Source: Oxytricha trifallax (lineage: Eukaryota; Ciliophora; Spirotrichea; Sporadotrichida; Oxytrichidae). From it: a stretch of 64,000 bases of DNA. The notes beneath the pieces are model-generated. The model did not search any database. It was not told where the DNA came from and worked only from the letters and a program-made list of their open reading frames with translations. Shown piece by piece: positions 52,024-64,000 of the stretch. The position numbers and the translations under genes are program-made. The stretch spans positions 62,001-126,000 of the forward strand of contig ARYC01017706.1 in assembly GCA_000711775.1 (NCBI GenBank). Reading direction: 5' to 3'. The first letter of the stretch is position 1, and every line of letters starts with the position of its first letter.

Positions 52024-54854
52024 TCATTCACTTTAATTAAGTTTTGATTTAATTTTGTATTTAAAATTTACCGTACTTTCTGTGTCATTTAGAATAATAT
52101 AATCTTATTCATTTTACTGTCTTTAATTATTTTTGCTAGATGACCTCAAATTTTATGCTTTCACACTGTTTCTTTTTGAAGAAGATTGTTTTCGCTGAAT
52201 CATTTGTAAATTTTAGCTCTAACTTTTATGATTTAGCCCCTCTAGGTTAGAATGAACCTTTTTAATGATCAGCTCAATTTGTTGCTTTATTCATAAAGTA
52301 TCGTCTTCACTTAGTTACAAGCCTGTTTACATTTCATCTGATACTGCTGAATCTTAAATTTATCAAAAATAGTCATATAAAAGCTTAGTAGCCTTAGCCT
52401 ATTTTAGTCAAGTCTAGATCAATATTATATACACTTTAAATAGCTATAAATATTAATACTGCGTCTGGAGAGTCACTATCTAAATTATAATCAAAGCTGA
52501 CATGTTAAAACTTCTACTAATTCAATATGTTCATTTTGATTTTAACAACTCTTTGATTGAAGTCTTTGAAGTTATCTTGCGTTAACAGAGGCATCTTACT
52601 TTACTACTTTTGGCTCTGGATTTATTACAATTTCTGAATTAATAAGTTTTATTGCAATAACTTGCTTATCTTTTGTGAGGGTTATTTGTTTACAGGTCGA
52701 GGATTTGGATTCGCTTTAATAATATCTAACTTTGTTACCTAAACTGGAACTACTATTTCACTTTAAGTGTCGCTATTTATTGTGGTTGACGCTTGGGCGT
52801 TTTGCTTTTAGTGGCTTAAGGCCCCTTCATTTAAATTTAAAGTCCTAGGAGTAATAAAAACTTTCAATAAACATTAATTTTAGTAATGATCTCGTTGTTT
52901 GCGCTTTTCTCTTGCTTCAAAGTTTAAAGTTAGCATATTTTATTGAAGATTTTTGACTGGTTTTGAGAAAGCATGGCTTCATTAGCGGTGCTAGAGTCCT
53001 ACTCTCCAGCATTTATGAGTTACCTGTATTAATTTTCGAGTGATGCCTCTTCACAATTTGATGCTTATTAATCAAAGCCTATAGCTCATGAGATAACTTA
53101 ATAGTGTCATGATCATTATCCGACTTTTTAAGGAACTAATGCTCTAGTAGCTCTGTTATAGTGGCTCTTTTTTCTGGATCAAACTCTAACGCTCTACTCA
53201 AGAAATCCCTCATTTATTCATCAATGATACTTCTTAATACTGCATCGATTTCCTTGTTGTTTATAACCTTGCAAATCTACTTGAAAGTATGATGACCAGA
53301 GATGTCTGATGATATTAAAATCATCTCGAGAAATGATAGTCCGAAACAAAATATATCAAATTTTGGAGTCTAATCCTCAGATCTTATTATATTAATCGTA
53401 AGATATATAAGGAAACCAAATAAATATCAATCTTTATTATAAGAGTTTACATAGTGTAGTCTCAGAATATTCTATGAACAAGTTATTATTTAAATGAATT
53501 TACTTGTATTATAAGAAGGAATTGCTTGTATTCCAAGATCTCCAATCTTGATGTCTCCGCAGTTTGAGTTTATGTATATTGATTCACAAGTAAGTTTTCC
53601 ATGCACGAAGTTTTAAGAATGAAGATATTAGGTACCTTCTAGAATTTTTCTGCTCCAATTCTTAAGCACAATCAAATAAAAAATATAAATGATTTAACTG
53701 CTAATCAATCTTGGCTGCTTTATCTTTTTCAAATACCTAACTCGAATTGTGATTAGATAAATGCAAATATTGGTTAAAAAATATAGGAAAAAGAAAGCAA
53801 TCATTAGCTAGGAGTTATAATCGCAAGTTATTATAACCAGAACTTACTCTCTTATAGACCCTCCTGTTATAAGCTCAGTGACTATTAACAAAAAATATAA
53901 AGCAGTTCCTATTTTTTGGGAGCAAATATATTAATTTTCTTGATTGCTAATTCTTTCTTTTTAACAAGATAATGAATGCAAGTGAGAATATTAGGGTGGC
54001 TTAGTAACTTTACCTTCTCTAAAATCTGTAAAATTCGCACCTTATCATCTAAAAAAGCATATTTAATATACAGATCAGCTTAACCAGTAATTGATATATA
54101 GTATGACAGTAAAAGAAGCTAATGTATCTTAAGAATTACTTACCTTGAGTGATATTTTATAAGGAGTAGACACTCCAGGCTATTTCATACCCTGTCTCAT
54201 TATCGAAACCCTTAAATATCGTTCTATACTTGCTTTTAGATATCAACTCATTGTTCTATCAAATAAATAAGTTATTAACATTAGGCATAATTTAAGGTAA
54301 AAATTAGTAAATACACTTTCTTAAAGAAAGTAAAAAGAGCGGAATATTTTAAGCTAATTTATGTAGCTATTAGTGGTATCATTGGGTTTCTTACTTTATA
54401 AAATCTTCTATTGCAACAAGTTTAAAATTTTATTTGATATAATGTGCAATAATTTTAATATAATAAATTCAAGTTTCAATTGTTCTTTCGTGGTCATGAT
54501 TTTTGTGAGTATTAGTGCCAACGAAGTCAGCAAGCTCGAGTACTTCCTCTGGGTATCGCATTTTTATGACTGGTATAATTTCTTATAACTTATCTTTAGG
54601 GAGCGTTGCTGTAAGTTCTTATTTTGCATCATTTTTTTAAACGTCTGTAGAAACATCATCTTAATTAATGCCTCTATCGCTGTCTTTTAATTAATCTATT
54701 AATATTATTCTTTTTAATCATGATAAAGTATTGTGTTGACTAAAAAATTGAATTAATCGGAAAGCAAATTTTATTCTAGTTGAGAGCTAGTAGAATCTTT
54801 AGGTTTCTTTTTACGACCCTCCTAGCTCTAGCAATCATCGGCGGTATCTTGCAT
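52024..54854 (-). CDS. NRBP/WNK-like pseudokinase
   Basis: ATG 54854-54852 (MQDTADDCQSQEGRKKKPKD). Segments: LPKDKLQEIIPVIKMRYPEE; kinase N-lobe YRTIFKGFDNETGYEIAWSV, where Trp replaces the VAIK lysine as in WNK/NRBP; VRILQILEKVKLLSHPNI; then FVHGKLTCESIYINSNCGDI, in which the catalytic HRD is HGK, and IKIGDLGIQ in place of DFG, very like NRBP1 (HGNLTC). C-lobe: PKFDIFCFGLSFLEMILISS, then EFDPEKRATITELLEHQF. A long Gln/Ser/Asn-rich tail ends LNQSE at TGA 52026-52024. NRBPs are catalytically inactive scaffolds in trafficking and ubiquitin-ligase recruitment. The stop lies 2 bp from the convergent TRAF-WD40 stop. IESs are evident near 54275-54480 and 53400-53520, among others; some tail joins are unresolved. 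Confidence 0.82.
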
Positions 54855-55261
54855 TGAGGATCCATGTGCGGTTGAGAAATTAAGTTGACATACCTGGAGA
54901 GTCGCTGCAGACTAGACTGATGACACATTTGTAGGGTGCATTTATGAGTGCATTAAACCTTACTTATTAAATGATTCTTATTATCTTAAATTCTAAAATA
55001 GATGCTAAAGTATATATTATAAATTAAATTGTGTATAAATTCAAATGACTCATTTAAAGGTTTATTCATTTTTCTATTATATTTCTCCGTTTAGTATAAA
55101 GATATTGAATGGGAAAATCTATAGCATATTATGGGTCAAAATCTAATTTTATTTTTGAAAAAACATTTTTAATAAATTAGATATAACTACCCAACTCAAC
55201 TATTTATTTCTCTTAGGTCAAAAAGACATCTCAAGAGTATAGATTGAGCAAAAGAATTTAA
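54855..55261. other. Spacer between pseudokinase and thioredoxin reductase
   Basis: About 400 bp without a recognisable gene. It includes the far 3' side of the thioredoxin reductase transcript beyond the SECIS candidate. Confidence 0.4.
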
Positions 55262-55263
55262 AA

Positions 55264-55328
55264 CTTTGATTTTCAGTCTTTCAGCCTTCCATGTAGGATT
55301 TGACTTCAAGACTTCACGAAACTAAGCG
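55264..55328 (-). promoter_or_regulatory. SECIS element candidate (selenocysteine insertion), 3' UTR of thioredoxin reductase
   Basis: Minus strand, about 110-175 nt past the stop: TGA quartet strand (in TTTCGTGA), a 12-nt helix side AGTCTTGAAGTC, apical loop beginning with AA (AAATCCTACATGGAA), returning side GGCTGAAAGACT, then GAAA as the second quartet strand. The helix sides pair with an internal GA/GA mismatch. Spacing TGA-12 nt-AA and the flanking GA agree with the eukaryotic SECIS consensus. Pairing was done by hand. Confidence 0.75.
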
Positions 55329-55435
55329 TAAATCAAAGGATTAATTTCTGTAACTTGGGCAACTGATTTATTCTGAAAAGTGTTGGAATGAGTAATTCAT
55401 CCAACTCTCATAAGAACGAGATCAGCTGCAAGTGC

Positions 55436-56974
<1,539 letters not shown>

Positions 56975-57082
56975 TCAAGCGCTTGATTAAATATTGATTT
57001 TAAATTAGCGCTTTCAATTATAAAATTTATATTGCTCTCAATTTTTAAGATTGCTAGCATAATCCATCATTAAATATTTGAA
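56975..57082. promoter_or_regulatory. 108-bp head-to-head spacer (thioredoxin reductase / unknown gene)
   Basis: Very short gap between start codons at 56974 (-) and 57083 (+), so 5' UTRs and promoters must be tiny or shared if both genes end up on one macronuclear chromosome. AT-rich, no defined motif. Confidence 0.4.
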
Positions 57083-60000
57083 ATGAATAAGATTCCCCAG
57101 GGTTCCTTAAAGATAAACTCAAAGAAGAAGATCTTAATCAAAGCTCTTGCTAGGATTCATACAGCTAGAGCAACACTAATGGATAACAGAAAATAAGAAA
57201 TTACTAAGTATCTCAATCTAATGTAAGTATAGATAAAGAAGAAAGAAATCCAGACTGTGAGCAAGTAATTATAATTGAAGAAAGAGGTGGTGCGTAAGAG
57301 CATCACAACTAAACCATGGATGAAATTTACCATTAAAACACGAACAATTTATATCTATAATTATCGTTTGTTTAAACATATATAGATAATTTTGATTCAA
57401 TGAAGACTGCCCTATAAAGTGTAATGTAGTAAGCAACTAACTTAATTTCGTGAATTCTATCAATTACAGAAATAAAAATGATTTTAACTCATCCTTGGGT
57501 TAATTTGTTGATCATTAAGCCAAAGTTCAATAATCTTTCAAAGAATGCAGTGACTCCTCTAATTCAAGCTCAGGAGATAAAGATGAGGAAAAGGAAGATA
57601 TTAAAAACATCCTTGAGGATCTATTCCCAAATTACTAGTAGGACTATTGGAATGAAAGAAGCACCTGGAATCCAATAATAAACAAGTAAAATAACAAGAC
57701 TTTGAACGACACCTTTGATGTTAGCTTTCATAGTGCAGACTTGAAGCAAAACATTATTCAAAATACGACTAACAACGATAACGCTCAGAAAATCTCTTAT
57801 ATTTTGTAGCACTCTCCGTTTATGTTAGATGATGTCTCAGTGATATTTGATCCTAAGAGAAGAGACTAGCTCTAAAGCTCTTAAGAGTAAAAACATCATT
57901 CAGGGTTGAACTAAGATCATGACCACGATCATCACCACGAGATGTTTTTTGAGGGACTTACTAGTCTCTTCTTGGAGAGAAGGTCAAGCATCAACAATAA
58001 CATGCAGTTCTAATTTAACAATGCAGCTAATACCCTCTCACACTCCTCAGACTCTCAATGCAAAACACTCAAGAATAGCTTGAAATACAAAGTAATGGTT
58101 CATTCATCGAATGACTATGAAGCTTTAGGGCTGGGAGGCACTAGTAAATTGAACTTAAACTAAGATAAAAGCGAGAATAAGTCAAGGTTTGAGATTAAAA
58201 TCGTAGGAGATCCTCCTAATACAGAAGATTTAACTGAAAAGGTTAATTAAGAGCAAGAAAATTTATTAACTCCAAATTTCCAAACGCCTAAACTAACTCC
58301 AGTTTAAAGCAAGGATCACAATGTTAAGTCAAAAATAAGTGAAGATATATGCTTCTATAGAATTTAGAGTTAAGACTAGAATACTGGGATGCTCTCGGAT
58401 GACCCTTAATATGTTTCTGAATTAAGGGAGAAATAGTAAAGACCATCATTTAAGAGGTTCAAAATTACAAATACCTCCAGCAATTAGCCATTATCAACAG
58501 CATCTGAGAAGCAAATAAACTCAATAAATATAACTTATAATATTCAAAATTATAAAATATTTTTGATTTTTGAAACTAAATATATAAATTGATTAATATC
58601 ACAAAGATATTACTGTTTTTTTAAAAATATTTTTGTGATATAAATGTAGCATTAATTTGGAAGTTCAAATTTAAACCAAGAAGCTGCTTAAGCAACTCTG
58701 AATAAGTAAAAATCTATGATCATTAACTACGACTCAAATATTCGATTCCTTAATAATGACCATTCATAGCTCAAATTTAATTTTTTAATTTAGCCTCATT
58801 CTTCTAATACTGGTTGGAATAATATTTTGCAAAACCATTCATCTACAAATGATTGAAAATTAAGTTGAATGTTAATGAATAAAATCTTTGTATTCTTATA
58901 AAAACTAAGTTAATTTACTTATAAAATGAAATTGCAAACATGCTTTAACTCAACAATTTCCTAGAAGAAGTCTCCCCATAGAAAAACGGGGGTATTGGTA
59001 CTATTGATTTGGCTATGTAATCCTCCAGCAAAGACTACTTCTAATTTGATAATACTTCAAGCCATGATATGATTGGGGAGATGTCCAGTAAAAGTTCAAA
59101 CTTCTTGCTATCACATCTATAGATGGGTGTAAGTAATACAAACTCAGCTGCAAATACCATTGGGAATACTAATCATCAAAGTTTGACATTTGAACAGCCT
59201 ATGCTCAGCTGATGTTTAAAGAGAAAGTTTAAAAATTATATGTGATGCTGGAGTTTACTATTTCTCATAAATGTAATTTTGAATAAAAGTACAAACAGAT
59301 GTATAAGCAAGACATAAATGCTCTTTAGCACGCTTTCAAGAAGTACTACAAGGACGAGTGCAAAATATCCGCAGGGCATTTCTGCATTAAAACTGAGTAG
59401 TTAGTTCAGAAGTTCTAAAAACTACACAACCTGCCTCAAGATGGATTGTATTTCTTTTTACTTTGTTAGTTAATCTTTTTTTATGGAATCGTAGACCACA
59501 ATCTATGGCAGCTGATAATGGGTGAGACCCAAAACATCTAACACTAAGACTAGTCGAATGAGTTGAGGAGAACTGAATCAAATGATAACACCTTTGGTGG
59601 AGCAACATATGATAATTAAAGTTAAACTCCAGGACTTCTATCTCCAGACAATTTAATTTCTAGGGACTAAGTTTACTGTATATCTGATGACAGCTAACCT
59701 GCAAACTTTTTAAATGCAATCTCATAGATTTATTTCTTTCATTTTAATAGGAAAAATCCGGTAAGTATGTTTGTGATTATTATTTATATTTAAACTTGGT
59801 AACAAATGAAGGAAACGAAAAACAATCGCAATTACGAAAAATAAATGAATCTTAAATATTTGCTCTGAAACTTCCATAAATTTGAAAAAAAAAAGAGATT
59901 AAAAGAACTTAATAATAAAGTTCATAAATATGATATGTTTTGTGTAAGGCATCTACTTTTCTTAACTCTTCAATAATGAAAAATTAAAGCAAGAATCTAA

Positions 60001-60227
60001 AAACCAAAGTTTAAAGTGACTATGACCATATCATCTAATTACTATATATAAATCAGAGTCTATAAATCAAGAGGCAGGATTATGCTGTACTATAGATAAT
60101 TTAGTTATTGTATGAGGAATGATTAGTGAAGTATCTTAAGCAAAACATATTTATCGACTATTCTTAAATATTCAAAGCAATCTTGCTTTAATTACTCAAA
60201 GTTAAGTTTATAATTAATTTCCGATGA
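57083..60227 (+). CDS. Large Asn/Gln/Ser-rich protein of unknown function
   Basis: ATG 57083 gives a basic helical start (MNKIPQGSLKINSKKKILIK, RIHTARATLMDNRKQEITKY). After an unresolved junction near 57300-57385 it continues NSSSGDKDEEKEDIKNILED, LFPNYQQDYWNERSTWNPII, FDVSFHSADLKQNII, DDVSVIFDPKRRDQLQSSQE, a His-rich patch HDHDHHHEMFFEGL, FEIKIVGDPPNTEDLTEKVN and FQTPKLTPVQSKDH. Later pieces: FLEEVSPQKNGGIGTIDLAM, MIGEMSSKSSNFLLSHLQMG, KYYKDECKISAGHFCIKTEQ and LWQLIMGETQNIQHQDQSNE. A last segment (about 59935-60227) is helical and ends at TGA 60225-60227. Disordered, low-complexity character suggests a scaffold or regulatory protein, but no family is recognised. Several IESs (for example 58540-58690, 58860-58925, 59215-59290) lie between the pieces. 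Confidence 0.6.
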
Positions 60228-60547
60228 TTAACATGTCAAATTATTCTAAATTCAAATTAGAATTAAGGAGAAGAAAAAATCAAAATATAAATAAGGAATA
60301 ATAATATCAAGCAAATAATTAAATAATTTGTCTCTTTTTACTTAATTATAAGATTAAAATAATTTTGTATTTATATCCAATTTAAATTTAAAAACAGGGT
60401 TTTATCTTCTATCGTCCTTTCTTAGAATCTCAAGTTTAATATATCAATTATCGCTTAAAATTCCTTGATAATTTTACTATTGTTGTAACTTTGTTAAAGT
60501 AATTAATATAAATATCTTAATTTTAATTTATTTGATCTAAAAATAAA
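60228..60547. other. Intergenic spacer
   Basis: 320 bp, AT-rich, between the unknown gene and the SHIPPO gene. Nothing recognisable. Confidence 0.45.
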
Positions 60548-62102
60548 ATGTCTATCAGACTATCATAAGCGTACAGCTTAGGCAAAGAAAAAAGAGGTAA
60601 TAACATAATGATAAATCATTATATTTTTAGAGGCTAAGTTTGTTTAAAGTAAGGATATTATTGAGACACCAGGCCCAGGATAATACGAACCTTCAGTTAA
60701 GCAAACTAAAGGAAAGATTAAACTTGCTCACTTATGTATTAAATGAATTCGCAAATAAATTTACTCATTTGTTTTAACCCTTCATGGTCATTGAGTAAGG
60801 ATTAAAGAGACAAATTACTTACGAGCGTTAGCCCAGGTCCGGGATCATATGTTGTCCCTTCTAAAATTCAAGAAGGCCCAAAATACATCCTTGGTTTGAA
60901 ACCAGAGATTAATCCTTTCAAAAATAAAACTGAGCCTGGTCCAGGACTCTATGATCCAAGAAAATCTGAGACATAATTTTCATACTCAATTAGGAAAAGA
61001 ACTGAGACAAGCTTAAGCCCTGAGAAAATGACTCCAGGCCCAGGTCATTACCTTGACGTTAGAGATAAATACTACAAAAGTATACCTGGCTCATAGATTG
61101 GCAAAGATATGAGAAGGTCAACTTTCCTGAAAACACCTGCTCATGATAAACCTGCACCTGGTTCTTACAAAACTTTTAGTTTTACAGATAGAACAGCCGC
61201 TCCAAAGTTCGGTTTCGGCTCTTCACAAAGAGAGAAAGATTATCTCTCATCTACCTAAATCTCAACTCTACCTCCAGGCCCAGGATAATATGAGAAGAGG
61301 TCAACTTTAGGAGATGGAACACCTTTTGCAACAATGCCTGGTAGGAGACCTGATCTAAGGCCTAAAACAGGAAGAGATGCTCCAGGGGCTGGTCAGTATG
61401 ACCCTGATTATAAACCAATGAGAAAATCTTCTCCAAACTTTAGTCTTGGCAAACAAGTAAGGGATGGTGAACTTAACATATTCTTCAACAATCCAGGTGC
61501 TACTACTTATTTTGCTAAAGATAGCTTAACAAAAACTCATTCAGCTACTTGGAGAATAAATTATTTTCAAATATTTGTTTTATAGAATAGGATCTGAGAC
61601 TAGACCAAAGCAGCAATAGTATGTGCCACCAACACCAGGACCAGGGAAATACAATATGACCTCTACCTTATCAGGTCCTAAATTCCCAATAAGCTCAAAA
61701 CTTGATTCAAATTTATAAATGAGTCCAGGACCAGGCCACTACAAGATAGACCATAATTACACTACTAAGCTTTAAACTGCACCCTAATTTTCGTAAGTAA
61801 TTCTTAATTGTTTTGCTTGGCTAAACTACTAATACTAACCTTAACTTATTTTGATATTTAGAGTTGGATCATAGCAAAGAATCATGTTGAAAGAATTGAA
61901 TAAAAATCCAGGACCCGTCTATGCAACAACAGATATTAAAAAGTAATTCTAAGGTCCCAAATTCGGATTTGGATCAAGTCAAAGAATGCCAGTAAAAGGT
62001 GGTGGAGAACCAGGACCAGGTAGCTACAAAATACCAACTTAAGTTGGGAATGTCCCTACATACAGTATGCCGAATAGAGGTGCAAATTATAAGTTTGTTT
62101 GA
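60548..62102 (+). CDS. SHIPPO/ODF3-repeat (STPGR) protein, axonemal
   Basis: ATG 60548 (MSIRLSQAYSLGKEKR). It contains repeated Pro-Gly-Pro motifs typical of SHIPPO/ODF3/STPG proteins: ETPGPGQYEPSVKQ, VSPGPGSYVVPSKIQEGPKY, TEPGPGLYDP, MTPGPGHYLDVRDKYYKSI, KPAPGSYKTF, LPPGPGQYEKRSTLGDGTPF, DAPGAGQYDPDYKP, TPGPGKYNM, MSPGPGHYKIDHNYTTK, NPGPVYATTDIKK and EPGPGSYKIPTQ, that is about eleven units with Phe-Gly-Ser-Ser/Gln-Arg spacers (FGFGSSQR). Family members bind the outside or lumen of ciliary and sperm axonemal microtubules. Stop TGA 62100-62102. Introns (GT-AG): 60597-60630 and 61793-61861. IES pointers: ACTT 60722-60725/60817-60820; AGAATA 61553-61558/61584-61589. Basic, no other domain. Confidence 0.93.
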
Positions 62103-62756
62103 TATATTAAGTTAATTATAAGGATTTAGGAGAAATATTAAAGAAACTCAAAAATTAAATCTTAATAAATAATTAAATATGAAATAGTTGATTATGGTAA
62201 TATATTAGATATTTCAGCAAAGATATTATAGTATCTAATATAAATAATCTTAAAATAGATGATATTAAGAATCTGTTTAATATAAAAGATTAATCTTACA
62301 TATATTGAAAGAAGAAACACATAAACAGCTTTACTATTTATTCATTAAATTTCTTAGAAATACCATCATTACAATAATATATGCTTTTCCCATGTATTTT
62401 TGCTGCACTGTGAACACTCATTGTTTATGACAGTCAACGCTCTTTCAAGGAACAATACTAGGAAATTAAAATTTTAGATATGCTTTTCGTAACTTACATT
62501 TTAATTGAATGGCATTGCATCTTATTCTCTAACATTTTTTCAAATTTCTTAGTACTTAATCAGATTCTAATTATCATTTATTATTCAGATTATTTTTCTA
62601 AATAAAAATTCATGGAAACTTTTATTCCCAAAATTTAACTAAATTCAATAAAATAGTTAACTTTAAATTAATGAAGATAACTATCTCAAACTTGGTTGTC
62701 AACTTCCACCAGTAATAATATTAATTGCTCAAACATATATCATTAATTATTTATAC
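62103..62756. other. Tail-to-tail intergenic spacer
   Basis: About 650 bp of AT-rich DNA between two stops. No gene, repeat or RNA signature supported. Confidence 0.5.
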
Positions 62757-63904
62757 TCACTCCTCTTATCTATGATTATTAAACAGCATTCTCCTCTTTA
62801 ACTAGAGTTTCTAATCCACTTGATACTCACCATCTTCTAAATAGTTGTTAAATCCATCTTCATCTTCTACATAACTCACGTTCAACTTGCAGCCTCTTTG
62901 AGGCATTTTTCTCTGGGGTAGGATTTTAGACCACTCCTTTTTCTTGGGGTTCTTGGGAAGAAGGGTTTTGGGACCTCCTCGCTTTTAAGCTCCTTTGAAT
63001 GCTATGTTTGATCTATTCAAATTAATTATTAAAATGTTATAATATTATTATGGGTAGGGTGGGGGATAATTATTTACTAATATAAACATGGGGGGTATAA
63101 ATTCAAATCATCATCTTCATTCATTTCCATAAAAGATAGTGTACGATTAGGATCTTAAAAGCCATATCTTTTCTTGGTTTGAGTTCTTCTATCCAATTGT
63201 ATCTCAGACTATTCAAATTAGGAAAGAGAGCAAACTTTATATTTTATTAAATGAATAGCAATAGAATGTTCCAATATAGATGTTAAATTTATACTTGAGA
63301 ATAGGATTGATAGGTATTTAGGGATCTAGCTCTTTTGGTCTCTGATATGACTATTCGTTAAATTGAAGTGTTTTCATTTCCAAATCTGGGACTTTCTTCT
63401 TTAGTTTATAGTGGTCCTCTACCTCTTATCAATTCATTTCCAGTTTTTGATTTACTAAAGCTCTTGTATGCTCTGTCGTTTGCTCTATCTTAATTTTAAT
63501 ATGCTAAAGAAAGTTTCTAAAACCATTCCATAATAGAGGAATTATGATTTAAAGTTTGCGATACCTTGAAAAATGCTTGATGGTTTGTAGTTAAAGATGG
63601 ATGGCATTTGATCTCTCCCCACTAACTAACTCTAAAAACCATTAGTCTAGCCCATGATTTGATCTCTTCTAGACATCAACCCCATACTCATGAGACTAGT
63701 CTATTTTAGACCACTTCCACCATCCCTGAATCTATTTTAATGAGAAACATCAGGAGGCGAAGTGTTTTCTTTGTCTAAATCTAGCAGGTAATCTTGGAGA
63801 CTAACAATGGCTGATCTGTTCAAATTCTTGTTTTCTAAGGGTTGATGTTCTGAGGCCTCTTCATCTATCATTTGTCTATCTCCTGGTTTTCTTAACTGAT
63901 ACAT
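62757..63904 (-). CDS. Basic, disordered protein of unknown function
   Basis: ATG 63904-63902 (MYQLRKPGDRQMIDEEASEH). Continues QPLENKNLNRSAIVSLQDYL, DLDKENTSPPDVSHQNRFRD, SMGLMSRRDQIMGQTNGFQS, MPSIFNYKPSSIFQGIANFK; then RANDRAYKSFSKSKTGNELI, SPRFGNENTSIQRIVISETK; then RRTQTKKRYGFQDPNRTLSF; then SNIAFKGAQKRGGPKTLLPK, PKKKEWSKILPQRKMPQRGC and SYVEDEDGFNNYLEDGEYQ. Stop TGA 62759-62757. Rich in Asn, Ser, Arg and Lys, without hydrophobic core or known motif, so a disordered DNA-, RNA- or cytoskeleton-associated protein is possible. IES pointers (+ strand): ATTCAAAT 63015-63022/63101-63108; AGA 63206-63208/63298-63300; one more junction lies near 63480-63540. Confidence 0.6.
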
Positions 63905-64000
63905 CTCACTTTAAGTAATTAAATTTAATGAGTATTATTTCACATAATTTATAGGGAAAATTGTAAATTTTCGGCATATTTGAAATGACAGTTAATTTTA
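63905..64000. other. Upstream flank at window edge
   Basis: AT-rich 96 bp before the start of the last gene; no feature recognised. Confidence 0.3.

Noticed and set aside
61334-61585. Stand-alone 83-codon gene
   Set aside because: It is an internal part of the SHIPPO protein; the upstream Pro-Gly-Pro repeats continue into it through TAA/TAG Gln codons.

Overview
The window is germline (micronuclear) DNA of a stichotrich spirotrich ciliate, most likely Oxytricha/Sterkiella or a close relative such as Stylonychia or Tetmemena. Three things show this. (1) Every recognisable gene reads TAA and TAG as glutamine and stops only at TGA. (2) Coding segments (MDSs) are broken by short AT-rich internal eliminated sequences (IESs) bounded by 3-13 bp direct repeats (pointers), and removing the IES plus one pointer copy restores a reading frame. 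(3) A complete telomere-bearing element (TBE) with C4A4C4A4 ends lies inside a gene with an AAT target duplication. All gene spans below are germline spans that include IESs. No gene order scrambling was recognised.

Layout. 1-2757: C-terminal half of a large multi-membrane-span PAS protein (PAS-A, +). 3019-5049: casein kinase 1 (-). 5305-17645: second PAS paralogue (PAS-B, +); one of its IESs (12812-16258) contains two complete other genes, a Tctex-type dynein light chain and a cysteine-rich TRAF/DC1-like protein. 18525-32375: third paralogue (PAS-C, +), carrying a foldback element in one IES and a 4.9-kb TBE in its PAS-domain region; the TBE itself carries an 842-bp foldback element. 32992-35138: YHYH-domain protein (+). 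35701-37797: diacylglycerol/sphingoid lipid kinase (+). 38580-42767: VID27 (-), with a mariner-like foldback MITE in an IES. 43138-44332: putative ciliary microtubule inner protein (+). 45601-47737: small unknown protein (+) with a foldback-bearing 1.4-kb IES. 47985-48720: decayed copy of the ciliary gene. 48982-52021: RING/TRAF zinc-finger plus WD40 protein (+). 52024-54854: NRBP/WNK-like pseudokinase (-). 55436-56974: selenoprotein thioredoxin reductase (-) with a SECIS candidate. 57083-60227: large Asn/Gln/Ser-rich unknown (+). 60548-62102: SHIPPO/ODF3 repeat protein (+). 62757-63904: basic disordered unknown (-).

How it fits together. Several loci suggest ciliary or signalling roles (dynein light chain, SHIPPO, MIP-like, CK1), but each would normally become its own gene-sized macronuclear chromosome, so adjacency here need not mean co-regulation. 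The main interest is architectural: tandem duplication of the PAS genes, genes nested inside an IES, transposon-in-gene and transposon-in-transposon insertions that are exactly reversible at the sequence level, and a TGA that must be read as selenocysteine in a genome where TGA is the only stop.

Limits. MDS boundaries were found by eye from frame continuity, pointers and comparison between the three paralogues. Some junctions (listed) remain unresolved, and a few single-base frame disagreements could be sequencing errors.
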